Positions 1-9,499 are shown, counted from the first letter of the stretch. The stretch: 64,000 bases of DNA from Salinimicrobium tongyeongense (GCF_026109735.1 NZ_CP069620.1:3162001-3226000), one strand, 5' to 3'. The notes: a model not told the origin generated them from the letters alone. Translations and numbers: made by a program.

Positions 1-8
1 ATTTTTCC

Positions 9-524
9 ATGAACCCGCTCGCTGTATTTGAAACGGAAAGGCTGCTGCTAAGGCCGGCCGCACCCCAAGATGCCGCCTTTATCTACGAGCTTCTCAATTC
101 CCCAAAATGGCTGAAATTTATTGGAGACCGGGATCTTGACAGTGTCTCAAAAGCGGAAGCATACATAATCGAAAAAATGCTGCCCCAGCTCAAAAAGCTC
201 GGCTTTACCAATAACATTGTGATTCGCAAAAGCGACGGCGCCAAAATGGGCACTTGCGGACTCAATGCAAGGAGTGGTTTTGACGATCTTGATATAGGTT
301 TTGCTTTTTTGCCCCAGTTTGAGAAACAGGGTTATGCTTTTGAAGCCGCCGGCCGCATCATGAGGTTTGCCAGAGAAGAATTGCCTCATTATAAGGTGAC
401 GGGCATAACTTCTAAAGAAAACCTGGCTTCGCAAAAGCTGCTTGAAAAACTCGGGATGCGCTGCGCCGAGGAGATAAGCTTTCCGGGTGAAACAGAAAAA
501 GTGCTGTTATTCCGCCTGCCCTAA
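9..524 (+). CDS. GNAT family N-acetyltransferase (RimJ/RimL type)
   Basis: The 171-residue protein has the layout of RimJ/RimL-type acetyltransferases, which move an acetyl group from acetyl-CoA to an amine (ribosomal protein N-termini or small molecules). It opens with the family signature ETERLLLRP (about residues 9-17). The acetyl-CoA-binding region is QFEKQGYAFEAA near residues 103-114, and the usual C-terminal NLASQKLLEKLGM motif follows (about 138-150). The ATG at position 9 gives a full-length family member, so the gene is probably complete although it lies at the window edge. The substrate cannot be read from the sequence. No operon partner is visible; the next gene starts 127 bases downstream. 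Confidence 0.85.
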   Translation: MNPLAVFETERLLLRPAAPQDAAFIYELLNSPKWLKFIGDRDLDSVSKAEAYIIEKMLPQLKKLGFTNNIVIRKSDGAKMGTCGLNARSGFDDLDIGFAFLPQFEKQGYAFEAAGRIMRFAREELPHYKVTGITSKENLASQKLLEKLGMRCAEEISFPGETEKVLLFRLP

Positions 525-651
525 AGCTCCTGAAGCTATATTTTTCACTCGAAGGACATGCTTTTTTTCTTATTTTTAACACATGATTTGTCAGGTTTCA
601 GAAGATGGCTTCTGAAGCTGATTTTTCCTGTTTTTTTAAATCTGTTTCAGA

Positions 652-2538
652 ATGAAAAATATTTCCCTTCTCCTTATTTTAATCGCTTTCGGCTTTAGTG
701 CACAGGCTCAGGTAATGACCCCCGAAAAGCTCTGGTCGCTTGAGAGGGTATCGGGCGTTAGCCTTACAAAGGATGGCAAAAATGTCATTTTCAGGACCCG
801 GTCTTATGATCTTGATGAAAACAAAGGCACTTCAGAAACTTATATGATACCCGTAACCGGAGGAAAACCTGTTGTGGTAAAAAATATTGACAGCATTTAC
901 AGCGACGGAAAAACTTCGCCCACGGGAGAATGGAGAATTGTTCCCAGAGAAGTGGAAGTGGAGCCGGTTAGCGGTGAAGATTTCTACCCCGAACTCAAAA
1001 AATCTGAAGTTTATATCTATGACGATCTAAACTACAGGCATTGGGACAAATGGGAAGACGGCCTTTACAGCCATTTGTTCCTTCAAAATACTTCTACCGG
1101 GCAAGAGGTAGATATCATGAAAGACGAGCCTCACGATACGCCTTTGCAACCTTTTGGAGGCCCCGAAGATTACATCTGGAACAATGACGGCAGCAAAGTG
1201 TATTACGTTTCCAAAAAGCTTAAAGGAAAGGATTACGCCGTTAGCACCAATACAGATATTTATGTGTACGACCTTGCTACCGGCTCTACAGAGAATATTA
1301 CTTCAGAAAATAAAGGTTATGATACGCAGCCGGCCTTTTCAAAAAATGGCATCCTGGCCTGGCTGCAAATGGACGAGCCCGGGTATGAGGCTGATAAGAA
1401 TGACATTATCGTCTTGAGAAACGGCCGCAAAATAAACCTTACCCAAAACTGGGATGGCACGGTAAACAGCTTTTTGTGGAGCAATGATGGCAAAAAGATC
1501 TATTTTCTGGCGCCCGTAAAAGGCAATCAGCAGCTTTTTGAAATTGATCCTTTCTCCAAAAAGGCTTTCGAAGTAAAGCAGATCACCAAAGGGCAGTTTG
1601 ATCTTACCGGAATGATTGGCCAGTGGGGCAATACGCTTGTTGTTACAAGAACCGACATGAATCACGCTGCCGAAATATATACCGTCAATCTTAAAACCGG
1701 CGAGCTTACCCAGCTCACCCATGTGAATGATGAATTCTACGACAGCATAAAACTGAGTAAAGTTGAAGCCCGAATGATCCCTACTACTGATGGTAAGCAG
1801 ATGCTCACCTGGGTGATCTATCCTCCCGATTTTGATGCCGGCAAAAAATACCCCACGCTGCTTTACCTGCAGGGAGGCCCGCAATCGGCTTTATCGCAGT
1901 TTTATTCGTTCCGGTGGAATTTTCAGCTCATGGCAGCAAACGGCTATATAGTGGTGGCGCCAAACCGCAGGGGCATGCCCGGCCATGGCGTTGCCTGGAA
2001 TGAACAGATTAGCGGAGACTGGGGAGGTCAAAACATACAGGATTATTTATCGGCTATAGATGCGCTGAGCAAAGAAAGCTTTGTAGATACAGAAAAGCTA
2101 GGCGCTGTGGGGGCGAGCTACGGCGGGTATTCTGTTTTCTTCCTGGCCGGAATGCACCAGGGCAGGTTTAAAAGCTTTATTGCCCACGACGGAATTTTCA
2201 ACACCCGCAGCATGTACGGCACTACCGAAGAACTATTCTTTGTGAACAAGGATTTGGGCGGGGCTTACTGGCAAAATCCAGTTCCCAAAGCCTATACCGA
2301 TTTTAACCCGGTAAATTTTGTCGACAAATGGGATACGCCTATCATGATCGTGCAGGGCGGGAAAGATTTTCGTGTGCCTGTAGGGCAGGGGCTGGAAGCT
2401 TTCCAGGCAGCACAATTGCGGGGCATAAAAAGCAAACTGCTGTATTTCCCCATGGAAAACCACTGGATATTGAGTCCGCAGAACGCCATAGTGTGGCAAA
2501 AGGAATTTTTTAAGTGGCTTGAAGAAACTTTAAAATAG
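652..2538 (+). CDS. Secreted S9 family peptidase (prolyl oligopeptidase / dipeptidyl aminopeptidase type)
   Basis: A 628-residue serine peptidase with an N-terminal signal peptide (about residues 1-20, ending AQAQ), so it probably acts in the periplasm or outside the cell on short peptides. Residues about 20-370 match the beta-propeller part of the family. The alpha/beta-hydrolase domain follows, with catalytic Ser489 in GASYGG, Asp572 in GGKDFRVP and His604 in ENHW. Length and residue order are normal for the family, and no damage is visible. It appears to be transcribed alone. A copy of the dispersed AAAATG-N-CATTTT palindrome lies inside the gene near codon 43. Whether it removes dipeptides or acts as an acylaminoacyl peptidase cannot be decided here. 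Confidence 0.88.
   Translation: MKNISLLLILIAFGFSAQAQVMTPEKLWSLERVSGVSLTKDGKNVIFRTRSYDLDENKGTSETYMIPVTGGKPVVVKNIDSIYSDGKTSPTGEWRIVPREVEVEPVSGEDFYPELKKSEVYIYDDLNYRHWDKWEDGLYSHLFLQNTSTGQEVDIMKDEPHDTPLQPFGGPEDYIWNNDGSKVYYVSKKLKGKDYAVSTNTDIYVYDLATGSTENITSENKGYDTQPAFSKNGILAWLQMDEPGYEADKNDIIVLRNGRKINLTQNWDGTVNSFLWSNDGKKIYFLAPVKGNQQLFEIDPFSKKAFEVKQITKGQFDLTGMIGQWGNTLVVTRTDMNHAAEIYTVNLKTGELTQLTHVNDEFYDSIKLSKVEARMIPTTDGKQMLTWVIYPPDFDAGKKYPTLLYLQGGPQSALSQFYSFRWNFQLMAANGYIVVAPNRRGMPGHGVAWNEQISGDWGGQNIQDYLSAIDALSKESFVDTEKLGAVGASYGGYSVFFLAGMHQGRFKSFIAHDGIFNTRSMYGTTEELFFVNKDLGGAYWQNPVPKAYTDFNPVNFVDKWDTPIMIVQGGKDFRVPVGQGLEAFQAAQLRGIKSKLLYFPMENHWILSPQNAIVWQKEFFKWLEETLK
779..791. repeat. Dispersed palindrome AAAATG-N-CATTTT, exact copy (coding)
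   Basis: AAAATGTCATTTT, a perfect 6+6 palindrome around one base, inside the S9 peptidase gene, where it encodes Lys-Asn-Val-Ile-Phe. It is one of seven exact copies in the window. Confidence 0.6.
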
Positions 2539-2614
2539 ATCAATAATTCATTGTTGTTTGGGGAAAGTGTTAAGATCGCTTCGCCTTTTTGCCATTGAGC
2601 AGGCTGTAAGAACC

Positions 2615-2790
2615 AGGAGCCGGGACTTTGTTCAACAAACCGGTTAACAGCTAATTTTAATTCTGTTTGATATATTGAGTTCACTATTTATTCAGAAATC
2701 GAAAACGACCCTTCTATAGGTTTAAACCAACGGAATTATTGATGTATTCCGGGCTTTAGTTCCTGTTTAATTTTTTAAATCAGGACAATA
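2615..2790 (+). repeat. Dispersed intergenic repeat, copy A
   Basis: The 389-base stretch 2539-2927 has no convincing gene. It holds this repeat, which shares with copy B (3805-3975) an early GGAGCCGGGA and, 134-140 bases on, a conserved block around TTCTATAG, GTATTC and TTAGTTCCTGTTT. A third copy lies inverted at 40065-40142. The rest of the stretch is AT-rich, with no hairpin terminator or tRNA that I can see. Confidence 0.6.
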
Positions 2791-2927
2791 AGGATGAAAA
2801 TTAAATTTCTTACTGAATAATCTTGTGCAGGGTTATTGATTTTCAGTTAAGTATATTATTTTTAAATATGTGAAAGATTTTACAGGAACAATCAATACTT
2901 TAGCCTCCCTGAAAAAAATTACAAATC

Positions 2928-3272
2928 ATGAAAGCTAGAACCTGTCCTAACTGTGGCTATAAATATTCATTTTGGCTGCACCTTAGAAAACACTTTTTTC
3001 AGAATGTATTTTCAGCTTGGGAATGCAGGAATTGTGGTGCAAAATTGGTTGTAGATGCCCGCAGGAGGATACTTTTGGCCGTGGTGGGAATTTTACCCGC
3101 AGCCGCATTGCCAATCCTTACAGATTTTTTTATGGGGTACTACCTGGGGCGCCCGGTGAGCCTTAGCGTATCGGTAGTGCTGGTTACTATTTGGGCCACC
3201 TTTATCTTTAGTCTCGATCACTTTTACCTTGCCGAAGGGGAAAGGCTAAATAGCGAGAAAGAGCAGGCGTAA
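2928..3272 (+). CDS. Small zinc-ribbon membrane protein, unknown function
   Basis: A 114-residue protein I cannot assign to a named family. The N-terminus carries two CxxC knuckles, CPNC (about residues 5-8) and CRNC (about 34-37), the pattern of a zinc ribbon facing the cytoplasm. Two hydrophobic segments follow (about 48-68 and 75-95), then a short charged tail, so it is likely anchored in the inner membrane. It lies 42 bases upstream of the CopD-like membrane protein in the same direction and may be co-transcribed with it. It sits between two same-direction copies of a dispersed intergenic repeat. It is complete and has no obvious catalytic motif. Confidence 0.6.
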   Translation: MKARTCPNCGYKYSFWLHLRKHFFQNVFSAWECRNCGAKLVVDARRRILLAVVGILPAAALPILTDFFMGYYLGRPVSLSVSVVLVTIWATFIFSLDHFYLAEGERLNSEKEQA

Positions 3273-3314
3273 AAGTCTATTTTTGAAACTTGAATCTCAA
3301 AAATTACCTCTTAA

Positions 3315-3791
3315 ATGGAATATTTGACCCTGGCACGCGTACTTCACGTTTTGGCAGTTGTAGTGTGGATAGGAGGAGTAGCAATGGTTACCACGGTGAT
3401 TATCCCGGCGGTAAAAAGAATGAAATCGGCAGAAGAGCAGATGGAAACCTTCGAGAAGATTGAAGGAAGGTTTTCCCTGCAGGCAAAAATCACCACCCTG
3501 CTCACGGCCATTACTGGCTTCTACATGCTGCACCTCTACGGCTGGGAAAGACTGCTCCACCTTCAATTCTGGTGGGTACACGCCATGATCCTGGTATGGT
3601 TCATTTTTAGTGTTATTCTATTCATTCTCGAACCCTTCGTGCTGCACAATTTATTCAGGAAATACGCTTCAAAAGACCCCGAAAAGGCCTTTAAGATCAT
3701 TCACCGCGCACACTGGGTTTTACTTGTGCTAAGCCTTATCACCATTTTTGGGGCGGTAGCCGGCAGTCACGGCTGGTATTTTGTTCAGTAA
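3315..3791 (+). CDS. CopD-like four-helix membrane protein
   Basis: A 158-residue protein with four predicted membrane helices (about residues 5-27, 55-75, 84-108 and 133-155). Histidines lie within or next to helices (LHVLAVVVWIGG, WWVHAM, IHRAHW), as in the CopD/YqjT-like membrane protein group, some of which are linked to copper handling or heme. The ATG at 3315 is followed directly by the first helix with the usual VLHVLAVVVWIGG signature. No copper gene lies next to it, so a copper role is only a family-level guess. A TATTTTTG box at 3278-3285 matches the -7 consensus but lacks a clear TTG upstream. Confidence 0.6.
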   Translation: MEYLTLARVLHVLAVVVWIGGVAMVTTVIIPAVKRMKSAEEQMETFEKIEGRFSLQAKITTLLTAITGFYMLHLYGWERLLHLQFWWVHAMILVWFIFSVILFILEPFVLHNLFRKYASKDPEKAFKIIHRAHWVLLVLSLITIFGAVAGSHGWYFVQ

Positions 3792-3804
3792 TTGTAGTGG
3801 TTAA

Positions 3805-3975
3805 AGGAGCCGGGATGGCTTCGCCTGCCTCACGGACAGACTGTTTAAATCTATTTCACAAATCAAGTTCCTATATCTAAAGAAATTGAAAACCTGTCTT
3901 CTATAGCTTTAAGGTGCAGAATTACTCGTGTATTCGTGGCCTTAGTTCCTGTTTGATTTTTGGATTATATTGTTC
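3805..3975 (+). repeat. Dispersed intergenic repeat, copy B
   Basis: The 536-base stretch 3792-4327 lacks a supported gene. Its first half is this repeat, in the same direction as copy A, with GGAGCCGGGA near 3807 and the block CGTGTATTCGTGGCC then TTAGTTCCTGTTT near 3925-3953. The second half (3976-4327) is AT-rich with a palindrome copy at its end; I see no ORF, tRNA or strong terminator there. Confidence 0.65.
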
Positions 3976-4268
3976 AGTATAATTTTTTCTGAAGGTTTTT
4001 CCTGAAATATGAAAGCTTCAGGAAGCTGAGGTTTCAAAAAGCGCATTTTCTCCTGTTCTTTCTGAACCCGGTTTAGCTGCTGAAGTCTTTTGCAGAATTT
4101 AAATATTTCCGAAGGAATAAACTTAGAAAATTGAATATAACCTCTTCAAAAATGGCATAAGCGGAAGGTTTTTTGCTGAAGAATATGAGCTGAAAGTGAA
4201 TACTTACTCTCTAAATATTAAGGCAAAAATCCGCAACTATGAGATCTTCATTCACAAATTTAATGTGC

Positions 4269-4289
4269 CTCAAAAATGCTATTTTTGAG
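4269..4289. repeat. Dispersed palindrome, one-mismatch variant with extended stem
   Basis: CTCAAAAAT-GCT-ATTTTTGAG, a 9-bp inverted repeat with a 3-base centre, about 40 bases upstream of the ABC transporter gene. It has one mismatch to the core AAAATG-N-CATTTT and also contains TATTTTTG, a match to the Bacteroidota -7 box. Confidence 0.5.
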
Positions 4290-4327
4290 CAGGCTTAGGC
4301 CCTTATTTAACCAAAAACCTTAAAACC

Positions 4328-6160
4328 TTGCCCAGACCCCAAAAATCGTTCGAGACAAATAATTTTAAATTCAGGGAGAGTTTAGTTTCCCTCAAATTTG
4401 TACCGAGATTTTTCAGGGAGATCAGGAGAGTAAACCCGAAGCTTTTTTTTCTCAATATTCTCTGCCGCCTTATCAATGCTGTACTGCCGGTGCTCATGCT
4501 CTGGGTGGGGAAATTGATCATTGATGAAGTGGTAGTGCAAATTGCGGCAGAGGTGAAAGCTTTCGACAGGCTGTGGGGGCTGGTTGCTGCCGAGTTTGCC
4601 CTGGCCGTATTATCTGACCTTTTTAGCCGCGGTATCAGCCTGAGCGATGCACTTTTGGGAGACCAGTATGCTATCGATACTTCAGTAAAGATCATTAAAA
4701 AAACTTCCGAAGTAAACCTTGATGAACTCGAAGATTCTGAATTTTATGACAAGCTTGAAAGGGCGCGCCAGCAAACCACCGGGCGTGTAGGGCTAATGTC
4801 GAATATCCTCACCCAGGCCGAAGATGTTATCGTAATCGCCACTTTACTGGCAGGAGTGGTGGCTTTTGAGCCCTGGCTTATCATATTGCTCGTGGTTTCT
4901 ATTGTTCCAACCATGATCAACGAGATAAAATTTAGCGGTACCAGTTACTCCCTTGCCAGGAGCTGGACCCAGGAGCGGCGAGAACTCGATTATCTGAGGT
5001 ATGCTGGGGCCAGTGACGTGACGGCAAAAGAGGTGAAGCTTTTTGGCCTTTCAGACTATCTGGCGAACAGGTTCAAAGGCCTGTCTCACCTTTATTACAC
5101 ACAAAGCAAACAGCTTGCGAAGCAGCGGGCCGGCTGGGGTTCTTTTTTTAACGTGATTGGCACCACGGCCTATTATGGAGCTTACGTGCTTATTATCTTT
5201 AGAACGGTTGCCGGAATATTTTCCCTGGGCGACCTCACTTTTTTGTCGGGATCATTTAACAGGCTCAGGCAGAAGTTGCAGGGATTCTTCACCCGTTTTA
5301 CCATGATCACCGAAACTGCCTTGTACCTTCAGGATTACTTTGAATTTCTTGACCTCTCTTACCATGAGACCAAATCGGCAGGTTCATACCCGCTTCCGAA
5401 GGAGATTCAGCACGGCTTTGAATTCAGGAATGTTGGGTTTAAATATCCAAAATCTGAACGCTGGGTGGTAAGGAACATTAATTTTAAGCTGAAGGCCGGC
5501 GAAAAAATGGCATTTGTGGGCGAGAATGGCGCAGGAAAAACCACCCTTATCAAACTTTTGCTTCAGTTTTACGAGCCCAGCGAAGGGGATATCCTGCTAG
5601 ATGGGATTCCCATAAGGCAATATGACCGGGCGGCCTATCAAAAATATTTTGGGGTCATTTTTCAGGATTTTGTGAAGTTTGAACTAAGCCTCAGGGAAAA
5701 TATTGCCATTGGGGAGATTTCTGAGATCAACGATCAGCATCGCATTGAAGGGGCGGCCGAAAAGAGCCTTGCCAGTCAGGTGGTGGGGGAACTGCCTTTG
5801 GGCTACGATCAACAGCTGGGCAAGAGGTTCAAACAGGGGAAAGACCTCTCGGGCGGGCAGTGGCAAAAGATCGCGATTGCGAGAGCCTATATGAAAGATG
5901 CCGAAGTTTTAATACTCGATGAACCTACCTCGGCCCTCGATGCCCGTGCCGAAACCGAGGCTTTTGACAGGTTTATCAAACTTACCCGGGGCAAAACCGC
6001 AGTGATCATTTCCCACCGCTTTAGCACCGTGAGAATTGCCGACAGGATCATGGTTTTAAAAGACGGTGCCGTTCTCGAGCTGGGAACGCACGAAGAGCTC
6101 ATGCAAAACAATAAATTATATTCTGAACTTTTCAACCTTCAGGCGGCGGGCTACAAATAA
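4328..6160 (+). CDS. ABC transporter, fused permease and ATP-binding half-transporter
   Basis: A 610-residue ABC exporter-type half-transporter expected to work as a homodimer in the inner membrane. The N-terminal part (about residues 30-330) holds the membrane helices. The ATPase part has Walker A GENGAGKTT at residues 398-406 (Lys404), the signature LSGGQ at 507-511, Walker B VLILDEP near 535 and the H-loop IISHRFS near 565. The most upstream in-frame start is TTG at 4328; there is no ATG before the conserved N-terminal region, so a TTG start is likely. The substrate is unknown. It stands alone, after a long intergenic stretch and before a small membrane protein gene. Confidence 0.85.
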   Translation: MPRPQKSFETNNFKFRESLVSLKFVPRFFREIRRVNPKLFFLNILCRLINAVLPVLMLWVGKLIIDEVVVQIAAEVKAFDRLWGLVAAEFALAVLSDLFSRGISLSDALLGDQYAIDTSVKIIKKTSEVNLDELEDSEFYDKLERARQQTTGRVGLMSNILTQAEDVIVIATLLAGVVAFEPWLIILLVVSIVPTMINEIKFSGTSYSLARSWTQERRELDYLRYAGASDVTAKEVKLFGLSDYLANRFKGLSHLYYTQSKQLAKQRAGWGSFFNVIGTTAYYGAYVLIIFRTVAGIFSLGDLTFLSGSFNRLRQKLQGFFTRFTMITETALYLQDYFEFLDLSYHETKSAGSYPLPKEIQHGFEFRNVGFKYPKSERWVVRNINFKLKAGEKMAFVGENGAGKTTLIKLLLQFYEPSEGDILLDGIPIRQYDRAAYQKYFGVIFQDFVKFELSLRENIAIGEISEINDQHRIEGAAEKSLASQVVGELPLGYDQQLGKRFKQGKDLSGGQWQKIAIARAYMKDAEVLILDEPTSALDARAETEAFDRFIKLTRGKTAVIISHRFSTVRIADRIMVLKDGAVLELGTHEELMQNNKLYSELFNLQAAGYK

Positions 6161-6304
6161 TTCGGAAAATTTTCATTTCTTCTGAAGGCCTGTAAAAGCT
6201 GGGTTTTTTAAAATAATTTACATTTTTTTACAAAAGTTCTGCTTCAGGAGTAACTTTTTCCCGAAACCTGCGTCAAACAGGCAACAAGCGCAGACTTTCA
6301 AAAA

Positions 6305-6775
6305 ATGAGATTAGAAGAGGCTATTCAACGGTTGGATCGATCTACGGCAGCACCGGGCACAAATGAATCGGTGAAGATCAGGCAGCGTTTTAGTACCATA
6401 CTTCAGGAACTGAAGTACAAGAATTTTCCGCCGGAACAGCTGGCACTTGTTGAGCATGAACTGGAGTTGATTTTTAAAGACTTTAATCTTGAAGGAAATA
6501 ATGCCGAAAAAGAACTTCGCGTACACCTCAAGAACTTCCTAAAATTCTTAAGGACAAATTTCTCCCTGCTGCCCGAAGGCTACTGCGCCATGTATGGCAT
6601 GCGCATTGGGCTCACAACAGGGCTCATCCTGCTCCTGTTCCTCTTTTTTTATACAGAGTCCAGCTTCAAATATTACAGTCCGCTTGGGGGGCTGCTTCTT
6701 GGCGTAATGCTGGGTTCTGCCTGTGACAGGTGGGAGAAAATGAAAGGCAGGACCCTGTTGACCAAAATAGTCTAA
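6305..6775 (+). CDS. Hypothetical membrane-anchored protein
   Basis: A 156-residue protein of unknown family. The first ~95 residues are soluble and helical with many Leu/Glu/Lys residues. Two hydrophobic segments follow (about 101-119 and 123-140) and then a short basic tail, so the soluble part would be tethered at the inner membrane. The gene ends 11 bases before the start of the 2'-5' RNA ligase-like gene, so the two may share a transcript. No enzyme motif is visible. Confidence 0.55.
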   Translation: MRLEEAIQRLDRSTAAPGTNESVKIRQRFSTILQELKYKNFPPEQLALVEHELELIFKDFNLEGNNAEKELRVHLKNFLKFLRTNFSLLPEGYCAMYGMRIGLTTGLILLLFLFFYTESSFKYYSPLGGLLLGVMLGSACDRWEKMKGRTLLTKIV

Positions 6776-6783
6776 ACCTTCCA

Positions 6784-6796
6784 AAAATGGCATTTT
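6784..6796. repeat. Dispersed palindrome AAAATG-N-CATTTT, exact copy over a start codon
   Basis: AAAATGGCATTTT, in which the ATG is the start codon of the 2'-5' RNA ligase-like gene. Flanking TTC and GAA extend the dyad. Confidence 0.6.
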
Positions 6797-7335
6797 CGAA
6801 AGCCCTTTATTTTGCAGCCATTGTTCCTTCTTCGGAAGTGAAAGAAAAAGTGAAAAAGATAAAACTGGAGATCAAAGAGCAGTTTGAAGCAGCACATCCC
6901 CTCAAATTGCCTGCCCACATCACTTTACTGCCACCCGTACCTCTTGCAGAAGAGCAGGAAAAGGCATTTCTAGGCACTCTTAAAGAACTTTCGGGCAAAC
7001 AGCCAGCTTTTCCTGTAAAGCTTAGGGGTTTTGGGCATTTTAAGCAGCGTACGCTCTTCATAAATGTCGAAGATCACGGGCCTTTTCAAAGGCTACATGA
7101 AAATTTACTTCAAAAGGCAACAAACTTTCTTCCTCCAAAGCTTTCTGAAAACTTACATCCGCATGTCACTTTAGCCACCCGCGACCTGGATTATAAGAAG
7201 TTCCCAAAAGTGTGGCAGGCGTTCAAAAACAGGGATTTTTCAGCAGAATTTAAGGCTGAAGCGCTTACGCTCTTTAAGCACAACGGAAAAACCTGGGATA
7301 TCCTGGAGAATTTTGCTTTTTCCGGAAGGGAATAG
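6787..7335 (+). CDS. 2'-5' RNA ligase / cyclic phosphodiesterase-like (2H superfamily)
   Basis: A 182-residue protein with the two HxT motifs of the 2H phosphoesterase superfamily: PAHITLLPP near residues 39-47 and HPHVTLATRD near 121-130. Proteins of this group ligate or hydrolyse 2'-5' or 2',3'-cyclic phosphodiester bonds in RNA or nucleotides. The reading frame stays open up to 6730, but the ATG at 6787 gives a start that fits the family and does not overlap the upstream gene. The exact substrate is unknown. The start codon lies inside the dispersed palindrome at 6784-6796, which could place translation start in a small hairpin. Confidence 0.8.
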   Translation: MAFSKALYFAAIVPSSEVKEKVKKIKLEIKEQFEAAHPLKLPAHITLLPPVPLAEEQEKAFLGTLKELSGKQPAFPVKLRGFGHFKQRTLFINVEDHGPFQRLHENLLQKATNFLPPKLSENLHPHVTLATRDLDYKKFPKVWQAFKNRDFSAEFKAEALTLFKHNGKTWDILENFAFSGRE

Positions 7336-7469
7336 AATTCCGTAGAATTTTTAGAACTCAATTTTGAGACAGCTAAATTTTCGGATAAATTATCGTCTAA
7401 TCCTTACAAAGAAACCCCCGATTTTAGGGCAGAATTCAATACATTAGGAATCTAAAATTCAGCTAAAAA

Positions 7470-9449
7470 ATGCATTTTCCCTTACTCCAGGACATTGTGG
7501 TATTGCTTGGTTTTTCTGTAGTTGTTGTGCTTTTGTTACAGCGGTTAAAATTACCATCGGTGCTGGGCTTTCTTGTTACCGGCATTATTATAGGGCCTTT
7601 TGGGTTTGGGCTTATTGAAAACCCGGAGCAAATTGAAATCCTTTCCGAAATTGGGGTGATCCTGCTCATGTTCGTCATTGGGATGGAGCTTTCCATCAAA
7701 CAACTGGCTTCCATGAAACGAACCGTGTTTTTTGGTGGGTTTTTGCAGGTGGGATTAAGTATTGTTGTTACTGCACTTATATTTTTCGGCCTTAAATTTT
7801 CCTGGAATGAAGCCGTGTTCATGGGCTTTTTGTTCTCGCTTTCGAGCACGGCCATAGTGTTGAAGATACTGTACGACCGCAATGAGATCACGGCACCTCA
7901 CGGGCGTATGGCACTTGGGATCCTCATTTTTCAGGATTTGATTGTAGTGCCAATGATGTTGATCACGCCCATAATGGCAGGAAATTCGGGCAACCTGTAT
8001 AACGAAGTACTCCTGCTTATTCTAAAAAGTGCGCTGGTACTGGCTTTAACTTATATTGGCGCGAAATACCTGGTGCCCCGTGCCTTGTACCTCATTGCAC
8101 AAACAAAAAGCAAGGAACTCTTTTTGCTGGCTACCATCACCCTGTGTTTCACTGTGGCTTTTATTACCGCTTCTGCAGGGCTTTCCCTCGCCTTTGGGGC
8201 TTTTTTGGCCGGCCTCATTATTTCTGAATCAGATTTTAGCCACCAGGCTACAAGCACCATCCTGCCGTTTAGGGAGCTGTTCATCAGTTTTTTCTTTATC
8301 TCTATCGGGATGCTGCTTGATCTCGATTTCTTTATGAAAAATGCGGCAGTGATCTTGCTTATGGTGGTAGTTGTTTTTTTGCTGAAGGGAGGCGTGGTAT
8401 CCCTTACCGCGGCAATTCTGAAGTATCCTGTAAGAACGGTGGTCCTCACCGGGATGGCTTTGTTCCAGGTGGGGGAATTTGCCTTTATCCTTTCCCGGAT
8501 TGGAATAGAAAGCGGATTACTTTCAGCGGAAATGAACCAGTATTTTCTTTCGGTGTCGGTATTTACCATGCTGCTCACGCCTTTTGTTTTCCTTTTTTCA
8601 GGAAAAACCACCAATTTTATCCTGAAAACCTTTGCGCCGGCTTCGGGAGCTTATAAAACCGGCAGGGACCTTTCCCTTTCAAAACAGGATGCCCCGGGCC
8701 CCGAAGATCACCTGCTCATAATAGGCTACGGGATCAATGGCGCAAACCTGGCCAAAGCCGCGAAATACGCCGATATTCCTTACATGATCCTGGAGCTCAA
8801 TCCTCAAATCGTGAAACACCAGAAGGCGAGGGGGGAACCAATAATTTATGGAGATGCGGTGCAGGAACACATGCTCGAAGCTGTACATGTGAACAAGGCG
8901 CGTATCGTGGTCATTGCAATTTCTGATCCGCGGGCAACCAAGGCCATAGTTTCAAACATCAGGCATATCTCACCTTCTGTTCACATAGTGGTAAGAACAA
9001 GGTATGTGAAAGAGATTGAGACTTTATTGGCCCTGGGTGCCGATGAAGTGATTCCGGAGGAATTTGAGACTTCCATAGAAATATTTTCACGGGTACTTAC
9101 CAATTTCCTTGTGCCGCTCGATGAACTGGAAAATTTAATTGATTCGGTACGAGCCGATAATTACCAGGTCTTTCAGTCGCACAAACGGCTGCAAACCTTC
9201 AAATCTTCAACCATCCCCGATTTTAAGATAAGTTGTGTGAGGGTTATGGCAGAAAGTGGGGCAGTAGTTGGAAAAACGATTGAAGAAGTAGATGTGAGGA
9301 AAAATTATGGCGTAAACATACTCGCGGTCTCCCGGAAAGGCCAAATGATAAAAACAGTGTTTCCGAACGTCAAATTGTTGAGAGAGGACCTCGTATTTGT
9401 AAGTGGCGACCAGGAACATATTGACTCCTTTTACAAAGCAGTTACCTGA
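7470..9449 (+). CDS. Kef-type cation/proton antiporter with TrkA (RCK) domains
   Basis: A 659-residue inner-membrane monovalent cation:proton antiporter of the CPA2 (KefB/KefC) type. About 12 membrane helices occupy residues 1-385. An RCK/TrkA-N nucleotide-binding domain starts near residue 410 (IIGYGINGANLAKAA, a GxGxxG-like Rossmann turn with the acidic end LELNP). A TrkA-C domain covers about 575-655. Such proteins export K+ (or Na+) in exchange for protons and are gated by the RCK module. Length and domain order are standard. It has its own upstream region of 134 bases and no operon partner. The transported ion cannot be fixed from the sequence. Confidence 0.88.
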   Translation: MHFPLLQDIVVLLGFSVVVVLLLQRLKLPSVLGFLVTGIIIGPFGFGLIENPEQIEILSEIGVILLMFVIGMELSIKQLASMKRTVFFGGFLQVGLSIVVTALIFFGLKFSWNEAVFMGFLFSLSSTAIVLKILYDRNEITAPHGRMALGILIFQDLIVVPMMLITPIMAGNSGNLYNEVLLLILKSALVLALTYIGAKYLVPRALYLIAQTKSKELFLLATITLCFTVAFITASAGLSLAFGAFLAGLIISESDFSHQATSTILPFRELFISFFFISIGMLLDLDFFMKNAAVILLMVVVVFLLKGGVVSLTAAILKYPVRTVVLTGMALFQVGEFAFILSRIGIESGLLSAEMNQYFLSVSVFTMLLTPFVFLFSGKTTNFILKTFAPASGAYKTGRDLSLSKQDAPGPEDHLLIIGYGINGANLAKAAKYADIPYMILELNPQIVKHQKARGEPIIYGDAVQEHMLEAVHVNKARIVVIAISDPRATKAIVSNIRHISPSVHIVVRTRYVKEIETLLALGADEVIPEEFETSIEIFSRVLTNFLVPLDELENLIDSVRADNYQVFQSHKRLQTFKSSTIPDFKISCVRVMAESGAVVGKTIEEVDVRKNYGVNILAVSRKGQMIKTVFPNVKLLREDLVFVSGDQEHIDSFYKAVT

Positions 9450-9499
9450 AGCTGGCGAAAACGTTTGAAAAATGTGCTGAAACCTGATTATGATCATTC

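Noticed and set aside
2292-2684. Minus-strand frame (130 codons) at the end of the S9 peptidase gene
   Set aside because: More than half overlaps the peptidase gene antisense; the rest lies in the dispersed repeat. It could be a gene remnant, but nothing supports it.
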